Part shown: positions 1-10,684 of the stretch, one piece after another
Layout of the letters: each line of letters begins with the position of its first letter
Position numbering within the stretch: position 1 is the first letter of the stretch
From: Axinella damicornis
Lineage: Eukaryota; Porifera; Demospongiae; Axinellida; Axinellidae
DNA: 64,000 nt
Assembly (NCBI GenBank): GCA_963931865.1
Contig: OZ007510.1
Span: 15,170,111 to 15,234,110, forward strand
Direction of reading: 5' to 3'
Translations under genes and position numbers: made by a program
The notes under the pieces: model-generated
What the model saw: the letters and a program-made list of their open reading frames with translations, nothing else
Database searches by the model: none
What the model was told of the DNA's origin: nothing

Positions 1-412
1 GATCGTCTCAAGATCTTGGTCTGATCTTGAGATTATCTTGGACTGATGTAGGTAAGATGATTTTGGTAAGATTTGTGTTGAGAGATTTGTCAAGATCAAG
101 ATCGGAACAGGAGTGCTGTTTCTGCCAATTTAGTTCCAAAAATTGGGCATGTCAAAATGTGCCATAATTCTAATTGGTAGATGGTTTCCAATTTTGGTAC
201 AAAAACACACCTCATTTGCATGCTCCTCTTGTTCCACACACTAGGGCAAGATTGTTATACCAAGTGCTTCCAATATGGCCGTGTCCTAGTGAGTCCAAGC
301 TCTGATACCTTTCTACCGTCCAGTACTTGACAGGTCATCCCCCCCCCCCCCCCCCCCCCCCTTCCTCTCTTCTCCCTTCCACCTCCTCCCCCCTCCTCCC
401 CCCTTCTAGCCA
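1..412. other. Non-coding 5' edge: intron or upstream sequence
   Basis: No exon is recognisable before 413. Bases 1-110 are rich in repeated GATC/AAGATC words. Bases 105-215 match a dispersed AT-rich repeat seen again near 50580 and 52350-52520 (shared words such as TGTCAAAATGTGCCATAATT). Bases 338-361 are a pure C run followed by a CT-rich tract that ends in TTCTAG, the acceptor of the first exon of the next gene. The stretch is therefore probably intron of that gene, at least in its 3' part. Confidence 0.5.
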
Positions 413-2907
413 TCCTGTCAATGGCAGAATCGAGTTCTCCAGTGACAGTGATTTCCTGGAACACTGCACCCTGCACACCGCCACCACCACCAACACAGAG
501 GAGACCCTCACACACACCATACCAGGTGCACAGTAACACTAGCCCATGGGCTGCAGCTGGCTGCAGACATGTAAATCACAGCTGTGCCTGCAGTCACATG
601 CCCTGCTGCCACTCAGGATTGTACCCCCACCTACCAACACGCGCACACACAGGCAACACAGTGCACTACAAAGTTACCCTGGAGCCCACGGCGGAGGCAA
701 AACCGCTCGTATGTACGGTTACCGTGACAGGCACGCAGAAGGGAAGGTAGGTGCTCCTGATGTGTGATACAGTATACGCCAATCTCTTGAAGTATGATTA
801 TATGCATGTGTGTGTACCGTGCTGTCACCTTCGTGTGCTACCCTTGGCCCAGGTTTGACACAGGTTACTCGATCCTGGAGGAGCTGTTGTGTGACGAGCG
901 TCAGCGCCTGCCTCTGGGCCAGCTGTGGTCGTGCCTGATCACGGTGGCCTGCCAGCACACCGGGGAGGAGAGGCTGAGGGTCACCAAGCTGCTCATGCGG
1001 ATGCTGGAAATGCAGACAAAGAGGTACGTCGCAGGACTGCGTTCCCGGTACGTCATGGGACTGCGTTCCCGGTACGTCATGGGACTGCGTTCCCGGTACG
1101 TCATGGGACTGCGTTCCCAGTACATCATGGGACTGCGTTCCTGGTACATCATGGGACTGCATTCCCGGTACATCACGGGACTGCGTTCCTGGTACATCAT
1201 GGGACTGTGTTCCCGGTACGTCACGGGACTGCATTCCCGGTACGTCATGGGACTGCGTTCCCGGTACGTCATGGGACTGTGTTCCCGGTACGTCATGGGA
1301 CTGCGTTCCCGGTACGTCATGGGACTGCGTTCCCGGTACGTCATGGGACTGCGTTCCCAGTACATCATGGGACTGCGTTCCTGGTACATTATGGGACTGC
1401 GTTCCCAGTACGTCACGGGACTGCATTCCCGGTACGTCATGGGACTGCGTTCCCGGTACGTACGTCATGGGACTGCATTCCCAGTACGTTATGGGGCTGC
1501 GTTCCCGGTACATTATGGGACTGTGTTCCCGGTACGTCATGGGACTGTGTTCCCGGTATGTCACGGGACTGCATTCCCGGTACGTCATGGGACTGCGTTC
1601 CCGGTACGTACGTCATGGGACTGCATTCCCAGTACGTCATGGGGCTGCGTTCCCGGTACATTATGGGACTGTGTTCCCGGTACGTCATGGGACTGTGTTC
1701 CCGGTATGTCACGGGACTGCATTCCCGGTACATCACGGGACTGCGTTCCCTGTCGGATGAACTTTGCTCTGTCCGTCCCTTTGCACAGCCGGGCAGTACC
1801 TGCTGGAAACCGTCTGGACCTGACAGCGCTGAAGCCACTCTGGCAGCTCTACACCACCTTAATGAAGCAATATGGTCAGTGAACCAATTGACACATTACC
1901 ACAGGGAGTAGTTTACTGCTTGTGTGACCTTGCAGATGATAAGAGCAAGGTACAGGAGCTGATGGCACCTGAGATTATTCGAGTCTTCACTGAACTCTTC
2001 TTCATTATGGAAAACTTGGCAGAGGTAACTGTGTGTGTGCGGGGGGGTTTCAACGAGAAGGAAAAGTGAGTCTTGTAATTCCATGACATCATCAGTAGTC
2101 ATGTGACCTCTTAGTGGTCCTGTGACATTGTCAGTGGTCATGTGACCTCTTAGTGGTCCTGTGACATCATCAGTGTTCATGTGACATTGCCTTGGTTGTG
2201 ACATCATCAGTGGTCATGTGACATCTCCTGTGTGGCTACAGTACCGGAGTAGTTTTCTAAGCTCGCTTTTGATTGGTTCACTTAGGTCACTTACATCATA
2301 CAGTGCATACTTAGGGTATATTATGGCAGGTTAGGGTGTGGTTTATATTGTTATATAGCCAATAGAATTGAAGCTTTGAAAACCACTCCGGGATAGCTCC
2401 TGTGTGGCATATCTCTGGTAATTGCTGGAGTGCAGTGGGTATAGGGGTCCAGTACAGTGGTTGTGGGCGGAGGATACACTCCAACTGTGGTGCAGTCATC
2501 CCCATGTCAGATGTGGTTCATCATTCCCAGGAGTGGGGCGTCTCACAAGAGCTGATGGTGGAGACCCTGACACGCGAGGGCCTGCACACGTGGCTGGAAC
2601 GTGGTATCAGCAATGTGGCTTACCTCAGCATTGCCCTTGGACTGGAGAATGTGGCCTCAAATGCATTCGTTGAAGCTAAGGTAGGCGTGGCCTTGACCAT
2701 TCACTGTTACAGTATTATGTGCTGCAAGCTGAGCACTGAGAGGGCTGCCATCTCTTTCAGCGTAACTACGTCCCTCCGAAGAAGCCTGAGGTAGTGGAGG
2801 ACGTGGATGGGGGCACGGAGGACGAGGAGACAGAGGAGGACGAGGAGGACACCTCGTCTCCCAGCAGTAGTGACAGCAGCAGTGACTCGGACGAAGATGA
2901 CAGGTGA
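413..2907 (+). CDS. 3' part of an unrecognised multi-exon gene with acidic Ser/Asp-rich C-terminus
   Basis: I do not recognise the family. Exons that join in frame are about 413-521, 660-749, 853-1021, 1788-1874, about 1908-2022, 2530-2680 and 2761-2907. The 5' end lies outside the window. The protein starts with a beta-like stretch (HYKVTLEP, VCTVTVTG). It continues as leucine-rich amphipathic helices (ILEELL, TKLLMRMLEM, FTELFFIMENL, YLSIALGLENV), which resemble an armadillo/HEAT-type helical repeat. It ends in a strongly acidic, serine-rich tail closed by TGA at 2905-2907, where a donor-like GTGATC overlaps the stop. The exon ending at 1021 abuts a 24-bp minisatellite that fills its intron. 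Four or five of the next genes are ciliary, so a ciliary role is conceivable but purely contextual. Exon joins are inferred from GT/AG sites; the join at about 1874/1908 is the least certain. Confidence 0.6.
1022..1758 (+). repeat. 24-bp minisatellite, about 30 units, each carrying a 5' splice-site-like word
   Basis: The unit reads GTACGTCATGGGACTGCG followed by TTCCCG. About 30 head-to-tail copies fill the intron after the exon ending at 1021. Units differ by single transitions (C/T, G/A). Two copies carry a 4-bp GTAC expansion, near 1459 and 1605. The first unit is itself the splice donor of the upstream exon (AAAGAG|GTACGTC), so nearly every copy repeats a plausible donor. Because 24 is divisible by 3, long open frames appear on both strands; these are repeat artefacts. 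Confidence 0.95.
2075..2225. repeat. Short tandem repeat (about 48 bp, three degenerate copies)
   Basis: The words CATGTGACCTCTTAGTGGTCC and TGTGACATCATCAGTG recur in degenerate tandem copies just after the donor at about 2023. It is intronic and has no coding frame of interest. Confidence 0.8.
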
Positions 2908-4022
2908 TCAGCTACATCCACACCTGCTTCATTTAGAGTCTTTTAGACACACCTGTTCACTGCATACACACACATGCACACCTGCTGTTACCTGCACACA
3001 CACACACTATTCACCTGTATACACCTCCTGGAACACAGTGACTCATTCGACGATTCAGATGAATCATAGTTGTTCATAGAATGTCTTTACCTTTTGTAGG
3101 CAAAGTTATTCCACCCTAGTTCATGTATTATAAAACCCAGAGCAAAATTAATAACTGGTTGTAACAGTATTTTTAATTATTGTCTGGCACTTAGTGCAAA
3201 TTAGCATTTTTGCCGTACTTTGCCATGAATATCAGACTAAATTTAGTTGAGTTGATGTCCTACAATCTAAAGAAGTTCAGTTACACAATATCACTCCAGT
3301 AATGAAGTGCGCTGTTCTGCATGGAACGACCCTCTCATTTGCTTTCTCAAAGCAAGTTTCAGTGAAGGAACTACCGGTATATAGTGTGGCAACAGCTGTG
3401 CACACCGCTGTGTGTAGTCTCGTGCCCAGACGTCAACGCCCACCAGCGGGCGCACATAGACAGGGCTGGGCACGAGACTGCACTGTGTGGCCAAGTGGTT
3501 AAAGCACTCGATTGTGGTGTGAGAGGCCACAGGTTCGCGTCCCACCAGCTGCACCTAGGAAAGGTTTTTCTCCAGGTTTCTGGTTTCCCTTCCCAGGAGA
3601 GCCTTCATATTAGCCTCATGGCTAGGTGGCTTTATCCTTACACCAATCACTCTGTGTGCATTGTGTGTAAAACTTGTATAGAGAAAAAAAAGAAGAAGAA
3701 AAAAGACCACTGTGTGTGGGCATGCAAGGTGAGGCCATACAACCTGGCAACCAACTCCAACACTGCACTATGCCAGTGTCTACAGCTGTGTTGCCTGTCC
3801 TTGTGGATATGGTATGCGATTGTATGACTATCCAAATTCTTATACACAATCTGTCATGATGATGCAGAGTTGAAGTGTTCAGTTGCAAACGTTAGTGCGT
3901 CCTGTAGTCTTGCACGGCTGTGTGCATGTGTGGTGAAGTGAAGAACCATCATCCAGGAATGCATGCCCCACCATAACATGGAGCTATCCTGTGAAGGTAT
4001 ACAGTGAGATGACTAGAGCTGG
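2908..4022. other. Intergenic region between two convergent genes
   Basis: It holds the 3' flank of the upstream gene, an AT-rich stretch at 3090-3300, and a tRNA-derived SINE at about 3479-3705. The remainder (3710-4022) shows no convincing exon. The following gene is on the opposite strand and ends at 4023, so the region receives two 3' ends. Confidence 0.6.
3479..3705 (+). mobile_element. tRNA-derived SINE
   Basis: A pol III A-box (TGGCCAAGTGG, about 3490) is followed about 40 bp later by a B-box (GGTTCGCGTCCC, about 3531). Downstream come a tRNA-unrelated body with pyrimidine-rich words and a terminal A-rich tail with AAG repeats (3680-3705). The acceptor and T-stems do not pair well and the sequence runs on into the tail, so this is a SINE head and not a functional tRNA gene. 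A diverged relative with the same order of parts lies at about 20528-20645. Confidence 0.8.
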
Positions 4023-6519
4023 TTATGGCACCTGATCATACCTGCTATAGCGACTGGAAGGGCGGCCACTGCTGGAGGGTGTGGCCAGCCTAACTGAGGG
4101 AGAAGGTGGTCACAAATCACACAAGTCATGCAATGGAGGTATGGCAATAAACAATGTGTACCGGTGCTGGAGGTCGGCCATGTGCCAGAGGTGATCGGCC
4201 CTGTGCCGGAAGTCAGCTCTGTGCTGGAGGTCAGCTCTGTGCCGGAGGTCGGCCCGGTGCTGCAGGTCAGCCCCGTGCTAGAGGTCGGCCCTGTGCTGGA
4301 GGTCGGCCCCAAGGCTGATGACACCACTGAGTCTACTGTGGCCTGCAGCAACTCAAACCTGACCACATACTGCACCATAAAGATCATCTCACACACACAC
4401 ACCCACCCGCAGCCCCTCACACCTGGCAGTGAGGCCACTCTGGTACGTCTCCAACTGCAGGTCTAGCTCCTTAAGCTGGTGCTCCACCTGCCACACACTG
4501 GCACCCATGCTGGCAGGGGTTAAAGGTCGCATAACGGGAACACCAACAGGTGCCACCCCAGGTGATATTGCCACCTGCATAATTACAAGTTGGCCATGGG
4601 GTACCAATCCTAGGTCTACAGAGAATACAAAGATATACACTATAGGTGCACATGAAGCTCACCCCATCTAATACTTCCAAACTCGGCAACTGAACTTTTA
4701 CTTCACTTCTGTAGCTGAGATTAACATGAACCACTTCAATACCCCTCTCCATATTCCACCACATCTCACGTACCTCCCACACCCTCACCTGTCACACCCA
4801 GCACAGAGTGGGTTCCCTTCTACCTGTAGCTCAGTGAGGCGAGGAAGCTTCCCCAGGCAGTGCAGGTCATTACAGCTGGGCAGTCGGTTCCACCGCACAT
4901 CCAACACCTCCAGGGCAGGGTACAACGCTGGAAGACCCTGCAGTCATCATCAGCAAGTACAGGTGACATGGCCGCACTCTCCCTGGCTACTCCTACACTC
5001 ACGTGGAGGCTCGGCAGTCCATTGCCAGCTGCGTGGAGCTCCTCAAGACACCTGCAGGAAACACCGCACAGGTGTCAGCACCCTCTGTGTGTGTACGTGT
5101 GCACCTACTGCATATTACCTGATGGCTGGTAAAGTTGCAACGTCAGTGATGCACAGTGATTCAATGTGCAGAATCTGTGGACAATCAACAACACAATCTA
5201 TTCATCTCTACTGATCACGCACCACACAGAGTGCAAACGTACCTTGAGTCCCTCTAGATCTCCCAGTGTACTGAGGGAGTGCACATCCAATGAATTGTAG
5301 GAGATGTCCAACTCGTGTAGCTGTACATACACAGTGGGAGGAGCAATGCATCAGCACCCTGTTGGCAGGAGGTGGGTGTGGTCTGTATACCTTCTGACAC
5401 CTGCTGATGTTGGGCAGTTTTGGCAGATGGTTTGAGGCCAGTCGGAGCTCCTCCAGGCCAGTCAGACTGTTCAAACCCTCCACAGCTGTGAGCCGGTTGT
5501 AGCTGAGGTCCAGCTGCAGCAGACTCACCAAGGGGACTATTTCTGCTGCTCTCACCCACTCCAGATGGTTGTGGTCCAACCTCAGCACTCTCAGCTTCCG
5601 TAATCCGGACAGTCCCTTGCCTGCAGGGAGATCCATGGGTCACACTGTACATAGTATGGTACAGTGGTGAACAGTGATGTGTTGATCAACCAACCAATGT
5701 TGCGTATTCTGTTGTGCTGTAAGTGCAGATTGCAGAGCTCTGTCAGCCTACATATAAAGAGACAAGAAGCCAGTACCTCTGATATGACCCCTTAGTCATC
5801 CATCACTAGTCTCACAGGTCAGCTGTAATTTCCTTAATTTCCAGTGGGCAGAGTGAGAGGTAGGTGTCCACTCACCAAACAAATATCGATGTGGATATTG
5901 GTCCGGCAGGAAGTGTATAGTTTCAGTATAGGTAACAGACACATGCGCGCATTCAGCTCTGGCCTTGGCCCCAACATACCCTAGCCTATCACCCTACTTC
6001 CTGCCGGACCAACAACCACTTCAAACAAATATACAGCTAACGCTGGCATGTGAAACTAACACATCACGTAACAGCTGTCAACTCTTGAACCTTGCTATCA
6101 GGATACAAAGAGCCTGAGGAGGCTAGTCGACATACTAATGTACCACAGATGCTGCACACCTCTGGAGTCCCTCAATCACCTCAATCTCATTGCCATAGAG
6201 CTTGAGTTCGCGAAGACCCTGGAGTAATGAAGTACCAACATCGCACACGCAGTGCACGCTTGAAAAGGGGCTATTATTAAGTGCATAGACATACACAGTT
6301 GCTGTGCAGGTGTGTGATTCTCCTGATGTGATTGCTGGAGAGATCCAAGACCCTCAAGTGCTTGTGCTGTACATGTATAAATGCAAGAGTTACCCCCTTC
6401 ATTTACCTAGTGAAATGCAACGCCATTATTTAGCAATATGGAACATATACCTCTTCAAGGTTCGAGATATTTTCAAGCTTTTGTCCGTGGAGATCAACCT
6501 CGTACACTTTCGAAGTCAT
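4023..6519 (-). CDS. SDS22-type leucine-rich-repeat protein
   Basis: Nine or ten exons read on the minus strand from ATG 6517-6519 (in-frame stop upstream) to TAA 4023-4025. The N-terminus is MTSKVYEVDLHGQKLENIS. A series of about 22-residue LRRs follows: LRVLDLSSNHI, LRELKLYGNEI, LTELCNLHLQHNRI, LRVLRLDHNHL, LLQLDLSYNRL, LEELRLASNHL, LHELDISYNSL, LEVLDVRWNRL. A cap (VEGNPLC, then LPSLEVLDG) closes the solenoid. The tail is low complexity: a possible exon at 4159-4349 encodes TSSTGP-type repeats, and a last short exon encodes a Ser/Arg-rich end. The LRR pattern is of the kind found in PP1-regulatory and ciliary/centrosomal LRR proteins; the orthologue is not resolved. It is divergent from MEIG1, 220 bp away, and shares an X-box, which suggests ciliary co-expression. 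Exon phases agree if the donor near 4417 (GCGG|GTGGGT) is used. Confidence 0.8.
4160..4312 (-). repeat. 18-bp tandem repeat, possibly translated as TSSTGP repeats
   Basis: About eight copies of an 18-bp unit (CTGTGCTGGAGGTCGGCC on +) are present. On the minus strand the frame stays open as Thr/Ser/Gly/Pro hexapeptides and fits between the LRR gene's last two exons in phase, so the array may be coding. Confidence 0.7.
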
Positions 6520-6739
6520 CACCCATGGAAGGAGGGCGAGGTTTGTCAGAGTTCCATGCTGAAACCGGATACTCTTGAAACACTAGGCGAATCCGTACGT
6601 ATACGGAAGGTACCATGGCAACATGATTCGGTGACAAACAAAACTATAGCGCGTCATTCAAAAAGTCGCACAGTTGCGCAATTGCACAGATCAGACACAG
6701 CACAGTTTGTCTTGCGATTTGGTCAAACAGCAAAAAGCA
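6520..6739. promoter_or_regulatory. Bidirectional promoter of the LRR gene and MEIG1
   Basis: Only 220 bp separate the two start codons. The interval contains a 12/14 match to the RFX X-box palindrome at 6609-6622 and no other ORF of note. Two genes likely to act in cilia or flagella are thus expected to be co-regulated. The function is inferred from the motif and spacing. Confidence 0.65.
6609..6622. promoter_or_regulatory. RFX X-box
   Basis: GGTACCATGGCAAC matches the symmetric X-box GTTGCCATGGCAAC at 12 of 14 positions, including the whole ATGGCAAC half. RFX factors drive ciliary gene expression across animals through this site. It lies between divergent start codons at 6519 and 6740. Confidence 0.7.
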
Positions 6740-7185
6740 ATGGCACAACCGAGCAAAGTGAAGAGAGCGTCCACGTGGAGTGACGACGTCGAGGAAGGTA
6801 CGCACTTACCGGCACTATTATTTTTTACGATAGCGCAATTTAAATTTTTGCTCGTGCAGAAAATTTTATGCCCATGTTGTTATCATATTTCATGTATCTC
6901 TTCCCAGCCTACAGGTTTCAACTGGCGGGGTACAGAGACGAGCAGGAATACCTGGCAGTGACTAAGTTAGACACAGTAAGTAGTGCAACTCTCAATCATT
7001 TGTGTCATTTCACCTTGAGCTCACATGTATATACTCAATCGACTCATCCTCCCAAGGTGGAGCGGTGGCCGCACAACAACTATGTAAAGAAGCTGCGTCG
7101 CAGAGACGGCTACTTCTACTACTATGACAAGACAAGGGAGTGCCCAGCGAAGGACCTGCAGAAGGTCAAGCTCTACATGTACTGA
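6740..7185 (+). CDS. MEIG1: MEIG1 homologue (meiosis/spermiogenesis-expressed protein)
   Basis: Three exons (6740-6797, 6908-6975, 7057-7185) give an 85-residue protein, close to the 88 residues of mammalian MEIG1. The family signature is clear: W-S-D-D-V-E-E, then [14 protein letters not shown], then [20 protein letters not shown], ending in KVKLYMY. Splice phases are consistent (1, then 0). In mammals MEIG1 works with PACRG in the manchette to carry cargo needed for sperm tail assembly. In an animal without a manchette a wider flagellar role is plausible, but that is inference. The gene is convergent with the ENT4-like transporter, with 242 bp between the stop codons. Confidence 0.93.
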
Positions 7186-7427
7186 ACACACACTCAATGT
7201 TCCATGTACACATAGCACAGGTTGCAACTATGTTCTGCAGTAGTCATATTCTATGTAATAACAAATCAATGCACAGGAACAATTAAACAACATTTTAGTT
7301 GAAATCTGCAAGCCCAGCTTACATCCATGACTACATTATAGTGGCGATGCAGCCACTCTCTAGAACAGTATTCACAACCAGTGGGTTCCAGGGGAGGTGC
7401 TGTGAATGTACTCATCCACCAGTTCTG

Positions 7428-9659
7428 TTATCCAAAGGTTCCGTTGTCATGGGAACACTGAAACACTGCAGCAGTACTAGTGCAGTTAGTGCACTCCACC
7501 AGTCTGGTGAGGGGAGTCAGGGCGTAGGCCAGCACCGAGCCCAGCGTCAGCCCAAGCAAGAGGAACCACACCATGATCGTCCCTGCAGCACACAATAGTA
7601 ACATTAGCTCAGCAGAATCAAATACACCACCACTGCACGGTTGCAGAGTCATTGTGGGTGCATGCAAGGCCATGCCGCATGCTAACCTGCCAGTTCCTTG
7701 TGCCTAGGATTATCCACCAGCTGTGAGACATTGATCATTGGGAGACTGCCAAAGTACCCATTGGAGAGCCCCAAGGCAAACGTGAAGACCACGGCTGCGG
7801 CTAGCACGCCGTGGGAGAGGACAGGGTTGGCGGGGGAGGGGGAGACACAGAGCAGGAGGAGAGGGATGAGGACAATGCGCACGATTGAGCAGACCATTAG
7901 ACCGGCGGGGGGCCAGCGAACAGGGATAAGTGCAAGCCACTAGGGAAATAAATTCATATTCCATCCCTCAGCCTTTCTTGGTATTGCTACAACAATGTTA
8001 TTAAACTGGTATTCTCACCTTTGCAATGAAGTCAGTAAGGTTGAAGACGGCTACAAGAAGGACGGGGGTCCAGTCTCCAATGGGGTTGTATTGCACCTCT
8101 GAAATGAGCCCAGGGAACAACATCAGTGTGACCACATAGCACACAAAGATAGCAACAATCAACTTCCAAATCTGTCGGATTACCAGGAGACGAACACGGA
8201 TAGCACCTGGAAGAGACGGAGGGAGAGACACGAGGGGAAGGAAAATGGTCACAGCACACACTGTACATTTATAGTGGCCTCCAGCACTCACTGAAACACT
8301 TCGTTCTCGCGGAGGTAGTCTCCCGGCCTTCCCCACTCCCATTGCTAATGAGCTTCTGCTCATCAGGAACTGTAGAGAGGGGTGCAAGGGGAACTGAATC
8401 GTCATCACCCTCCTTGGGTGTGGGGGTGTGTGTGGGAGGGGGCAGAGGTCAAAACAAGGATTACATGTTGAGCGGTCGTCCTAGATTTTGATTGGCCATT
8501 TACAAAATCTGCTAGGTCATACAATCACCAAAAATGAACCAAAAGAGCACATGAAAGTGTGTTTTCCAAGCTGGATTCAAATCCATGTTGGTTGTGTGCA
8601 TGTATATGTGCATTGGTGAAACAAAAGAATTTGGTTGACTAGAACTCATGCATAAAGAAAGAGAGAAAAAAGAAATTGGCTGATTCGAACCAGGTACAGT
8701 CAATATGGGTCATGCACTAGGTGATTGTACTGTCGATTTCACTTCGCTTCGAACATGCGTATTCCGTGGATTTTCACGGAGTGGCTGTGTTCTGGAAATA
8801 TGACACTCACACAAAGTGCCCACAGCTTCCGGACTCCAGCGTATTCCGGGCCGTGCAATTTCCGTAAAGATCCACCCACAGGAAATTCTTGCCGCTAAAC
8901 ATGGCACGGAATACGCATGTTCGAAGCGAAATCGACAGTATTCACGCATGTTGATTGGTCACGCCTACCGAACAAGTGTACTTGTGTGTGGTCATTTTAG
9001 TTAAATGTACAGAAATTGACCGATGTCCGTGTGTTTGGGAGAGGGTGTGTGTGGTAGGGGGTGTGGGTGTGGGAGGGATGTGGTAGGGGGTGTGGGAGGG
9101 AGTGAGGGAGGGGGTGTGGTAGGGGGTGTGGGAGGGGGTGTGGGAGGGGGGTGTGGGAAGGGGGGTGTGGGAGGGGGTGTGGGAGGGGGTGTGGGAGGGG
9201 GTGTGGTAGGGGGGTGTGGGAGGGGGTGTGGGAAGGGGGTGTGGGAGGGGGTGTGGGAGGGGGGGTGGGAGGGGGTGTGGGAGGGGGGTGTGGGAGGGGG
9301 CAAAGGGTAAAATTGCTGTCAGGGCACTCAGTGTGATGAATCGTGCACGCTCACACCACTCATACTCACGTGTTCTGATGTCCTCAGCTGGCCCCTCCTC
9401 CCCCGGCATCTGGCAGTTGTGGTAGCGGATGAAAGGACTGGCACGGATGAAGCAGTGACACCCGACACACACCAGAATGAACAAAAGGGAGAGGACAAAG
9501 AAAGCAATGGCTCCCACCCGCTCTGACCGAAATGCTGCCTTCGTGATGATCCTGTTGATGGAGACCACCAGGCCTGCCACACTCTCCCCAGCCATCACCG
9601 CCTGGGCATACCTCCGCGGCAGCATCCCAGCTAGACCATAGTAACTAGACTGTTGCACT

Positions 9660-9706
<47 letters not shown>

Positions 9707-10684
9707 GGGGGGGGGGGATGTAAAACAGATCATTGGTCTCCGCAGTACAATGCCGGTACCTACAACCGGACCCCAGGCCGACCACCACAGTACAATGCTG
9801 GTACCTACCTCCAGACCCCAGGCCGACCCCGCACAGTACAATGCTGGTACCTACCTCCGACCCCGCATAGACTGATAGTACCTACCTCCGGACCCCAGGC
9901 CGACCACCACGATGGAGAGCAGGGTGAGGTAGAAGGACACATGGGTGCTGATAGTGCAGTTGTCAATGCCGATGTCCAACAGAGGCACAAACAGCAGCGA
10001 GATGGAGAACATCACATAGCCAAATGTGATCCTTGCGTGGACGGGGAGGTACTCAACAGTGGCCATGTTGAACGTGGACGAGAGCAAGGTAGTGATGAGG
10101 TAGGTCATTGGGATGGCCTCCGTGACCTGGGGAAAGTCGCTCTTGTAGAGGAAGATGAAATAGTCTGCAGCTGTAATATAGCTGGACCAGGGGAAGAGGA
10201 ACCCGGCACCCGCCATCAGCATGCAGAAGTAGACCAGGTTGAAGCGGTCCTTGGGCTCCACGTCACTGACAGGGTATCCTGCATGTCTGTGACCATGTGC
10301 ACCACAACACCTGCAGTGTTAACACAGTTTCAAGAACACTGTGCATTCTACTACCACACTCTAGAAATTTGTGGAATCAACGTCCTGTGGGTGGGGCTTA
10401 ACAGAACCTTCACAAAGCTGTACGGGCATTTGTGGGAGTCTCGTGTATACTTGTAGTTGTGCACAGCCACAGAACTTAAACAGATGACGGTAGTCACTAT
10501 AAGGAAGTATCCATACCTACAACTCATAATGTATCACCTGGCCAAACAGCAGGGGTTCCACCACTGGCTCTCGGGATGGGTATCTATGGGCATCTGCTAT
10601 CAGTTCAGAGTCCGACTCGCACTCTGAGTTGCTAGGCACAGCTCCTGATCCCTCCTCCTCTAGTTCTTCTGCAATTCCTGACAT
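7428..10684 (-). CDS. SLC29A4: Equilibrative nucleoside/monoamine transporter, ENT4 (PMAT)-like
   Basis: Minus-strand exons are 10538-10684, about 9886-10278, 9370-9657, 8292-8369, 8019-8206, 7687-7939 and 7428-7582, about 500 residues, normal for an ENT. The N-terminus is acidic (MSGIAEELEEE). Family landmarks follow: the PKDRFNLVYFCMLMAGAGFL..PWSSYITA first helix, QQSSYYGLAGMLPRRYAQAVM.GESVAG in mid-protein, VFNLTDFIAK, then the ALGLSNGYFGSLPMI and ELAG segments and a last helix. These fit the SLC29A4 branch, which moves organic cations and monoamines as well as adenosine, better than ENT1-3. A large soluble loop lies at 8292-8369/9370. The first exon's phase is one base off from the second exon's frame, so the true 5' structure may contain an unseen exon or a sequence error. 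An intron next to the acceptor at 9657 holds CA and poly-C tracts. Confidence 0.9.
8728..8940. mobile_element. Tc1/mariner-type MITE
   Basis: It is a 209-bp element (8730-8938) with terminal inverted repeats of about 35 bp. The left end starts CTGTCGATTTC and runs to GCGTATTCCGTG; the right end is the reverse complement. It is flanked on both sides by TA, the Tc1/mariner target duplication. It lies in the intron between transporter exons at 8369 and 9370 and has no coding capacity. Confidence 0.85.
9010..9300. repeat. G-rich tandem repeat (GTGTGGGAGGGGG) in a transporter intron
   Basis: An 11-13-bp unit of GTGTGGGAGGGGG type is repeated more than 20 times on the + strand. Runs of three to seven G occur throughout, so the strand has G-quadruplex potential. 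The transcribed minus-strand gene reads it as a C-rich intron directly after the donor at 9369. Confidence 0.9.
9661..9718. repeat. GT/G-run microsatellite upstream (minus strand) of a splice acceptor
   Basis: A (GT)n tract of about 28 bp is followed by about 27 G on the + strand. On the transcribed minus strand this is a C run, then (CA)n, then CCCAG, directly before the transporter exon starting at 9657. Confidence 0.95.
9730..9900. repeat. About 47-bp tandem repeat containing ACAATGC.GGTACCTAC
   Basis: Three to four degenerate copies of a unit with CCCAGGCCGACC and CAGTACAATGCTGGTACCTAC lie in the transporter intron. The last copy overlaps the donor at 9886 (CTACCTCCGGACCCCAGGCCGACCACC), so the repeat appears to have grown out from the exon edge. 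Confidence 0.75.

Noticed and set aside
719..1911. Long open frames of up to about 360 codons on both strands over 1022-1758
   Set aside because: They are produced by the 24-bp minisatellite, whose unit length is divisible by three. The flanking real exons end and restart outside it.
3484..3560. A tRNA gene
   Set aside because: A- and B-boxes are present but acceptor and T-stem pairing is poor, and a SINE body with A-rich tail follows.
8650..8710. A second SINE or tRNA (GGTTCGAATC on the minus strand)
   Set aside because: A B-box-like word is present but no A-box at the right distance and no tail.
9001..9336. Gly/Trp- or Pro/Thr-rich proteins
   Set aside because: They come from the GTGTGGGAGGGGG tandem repeat in a transporter intron and show no coding features.
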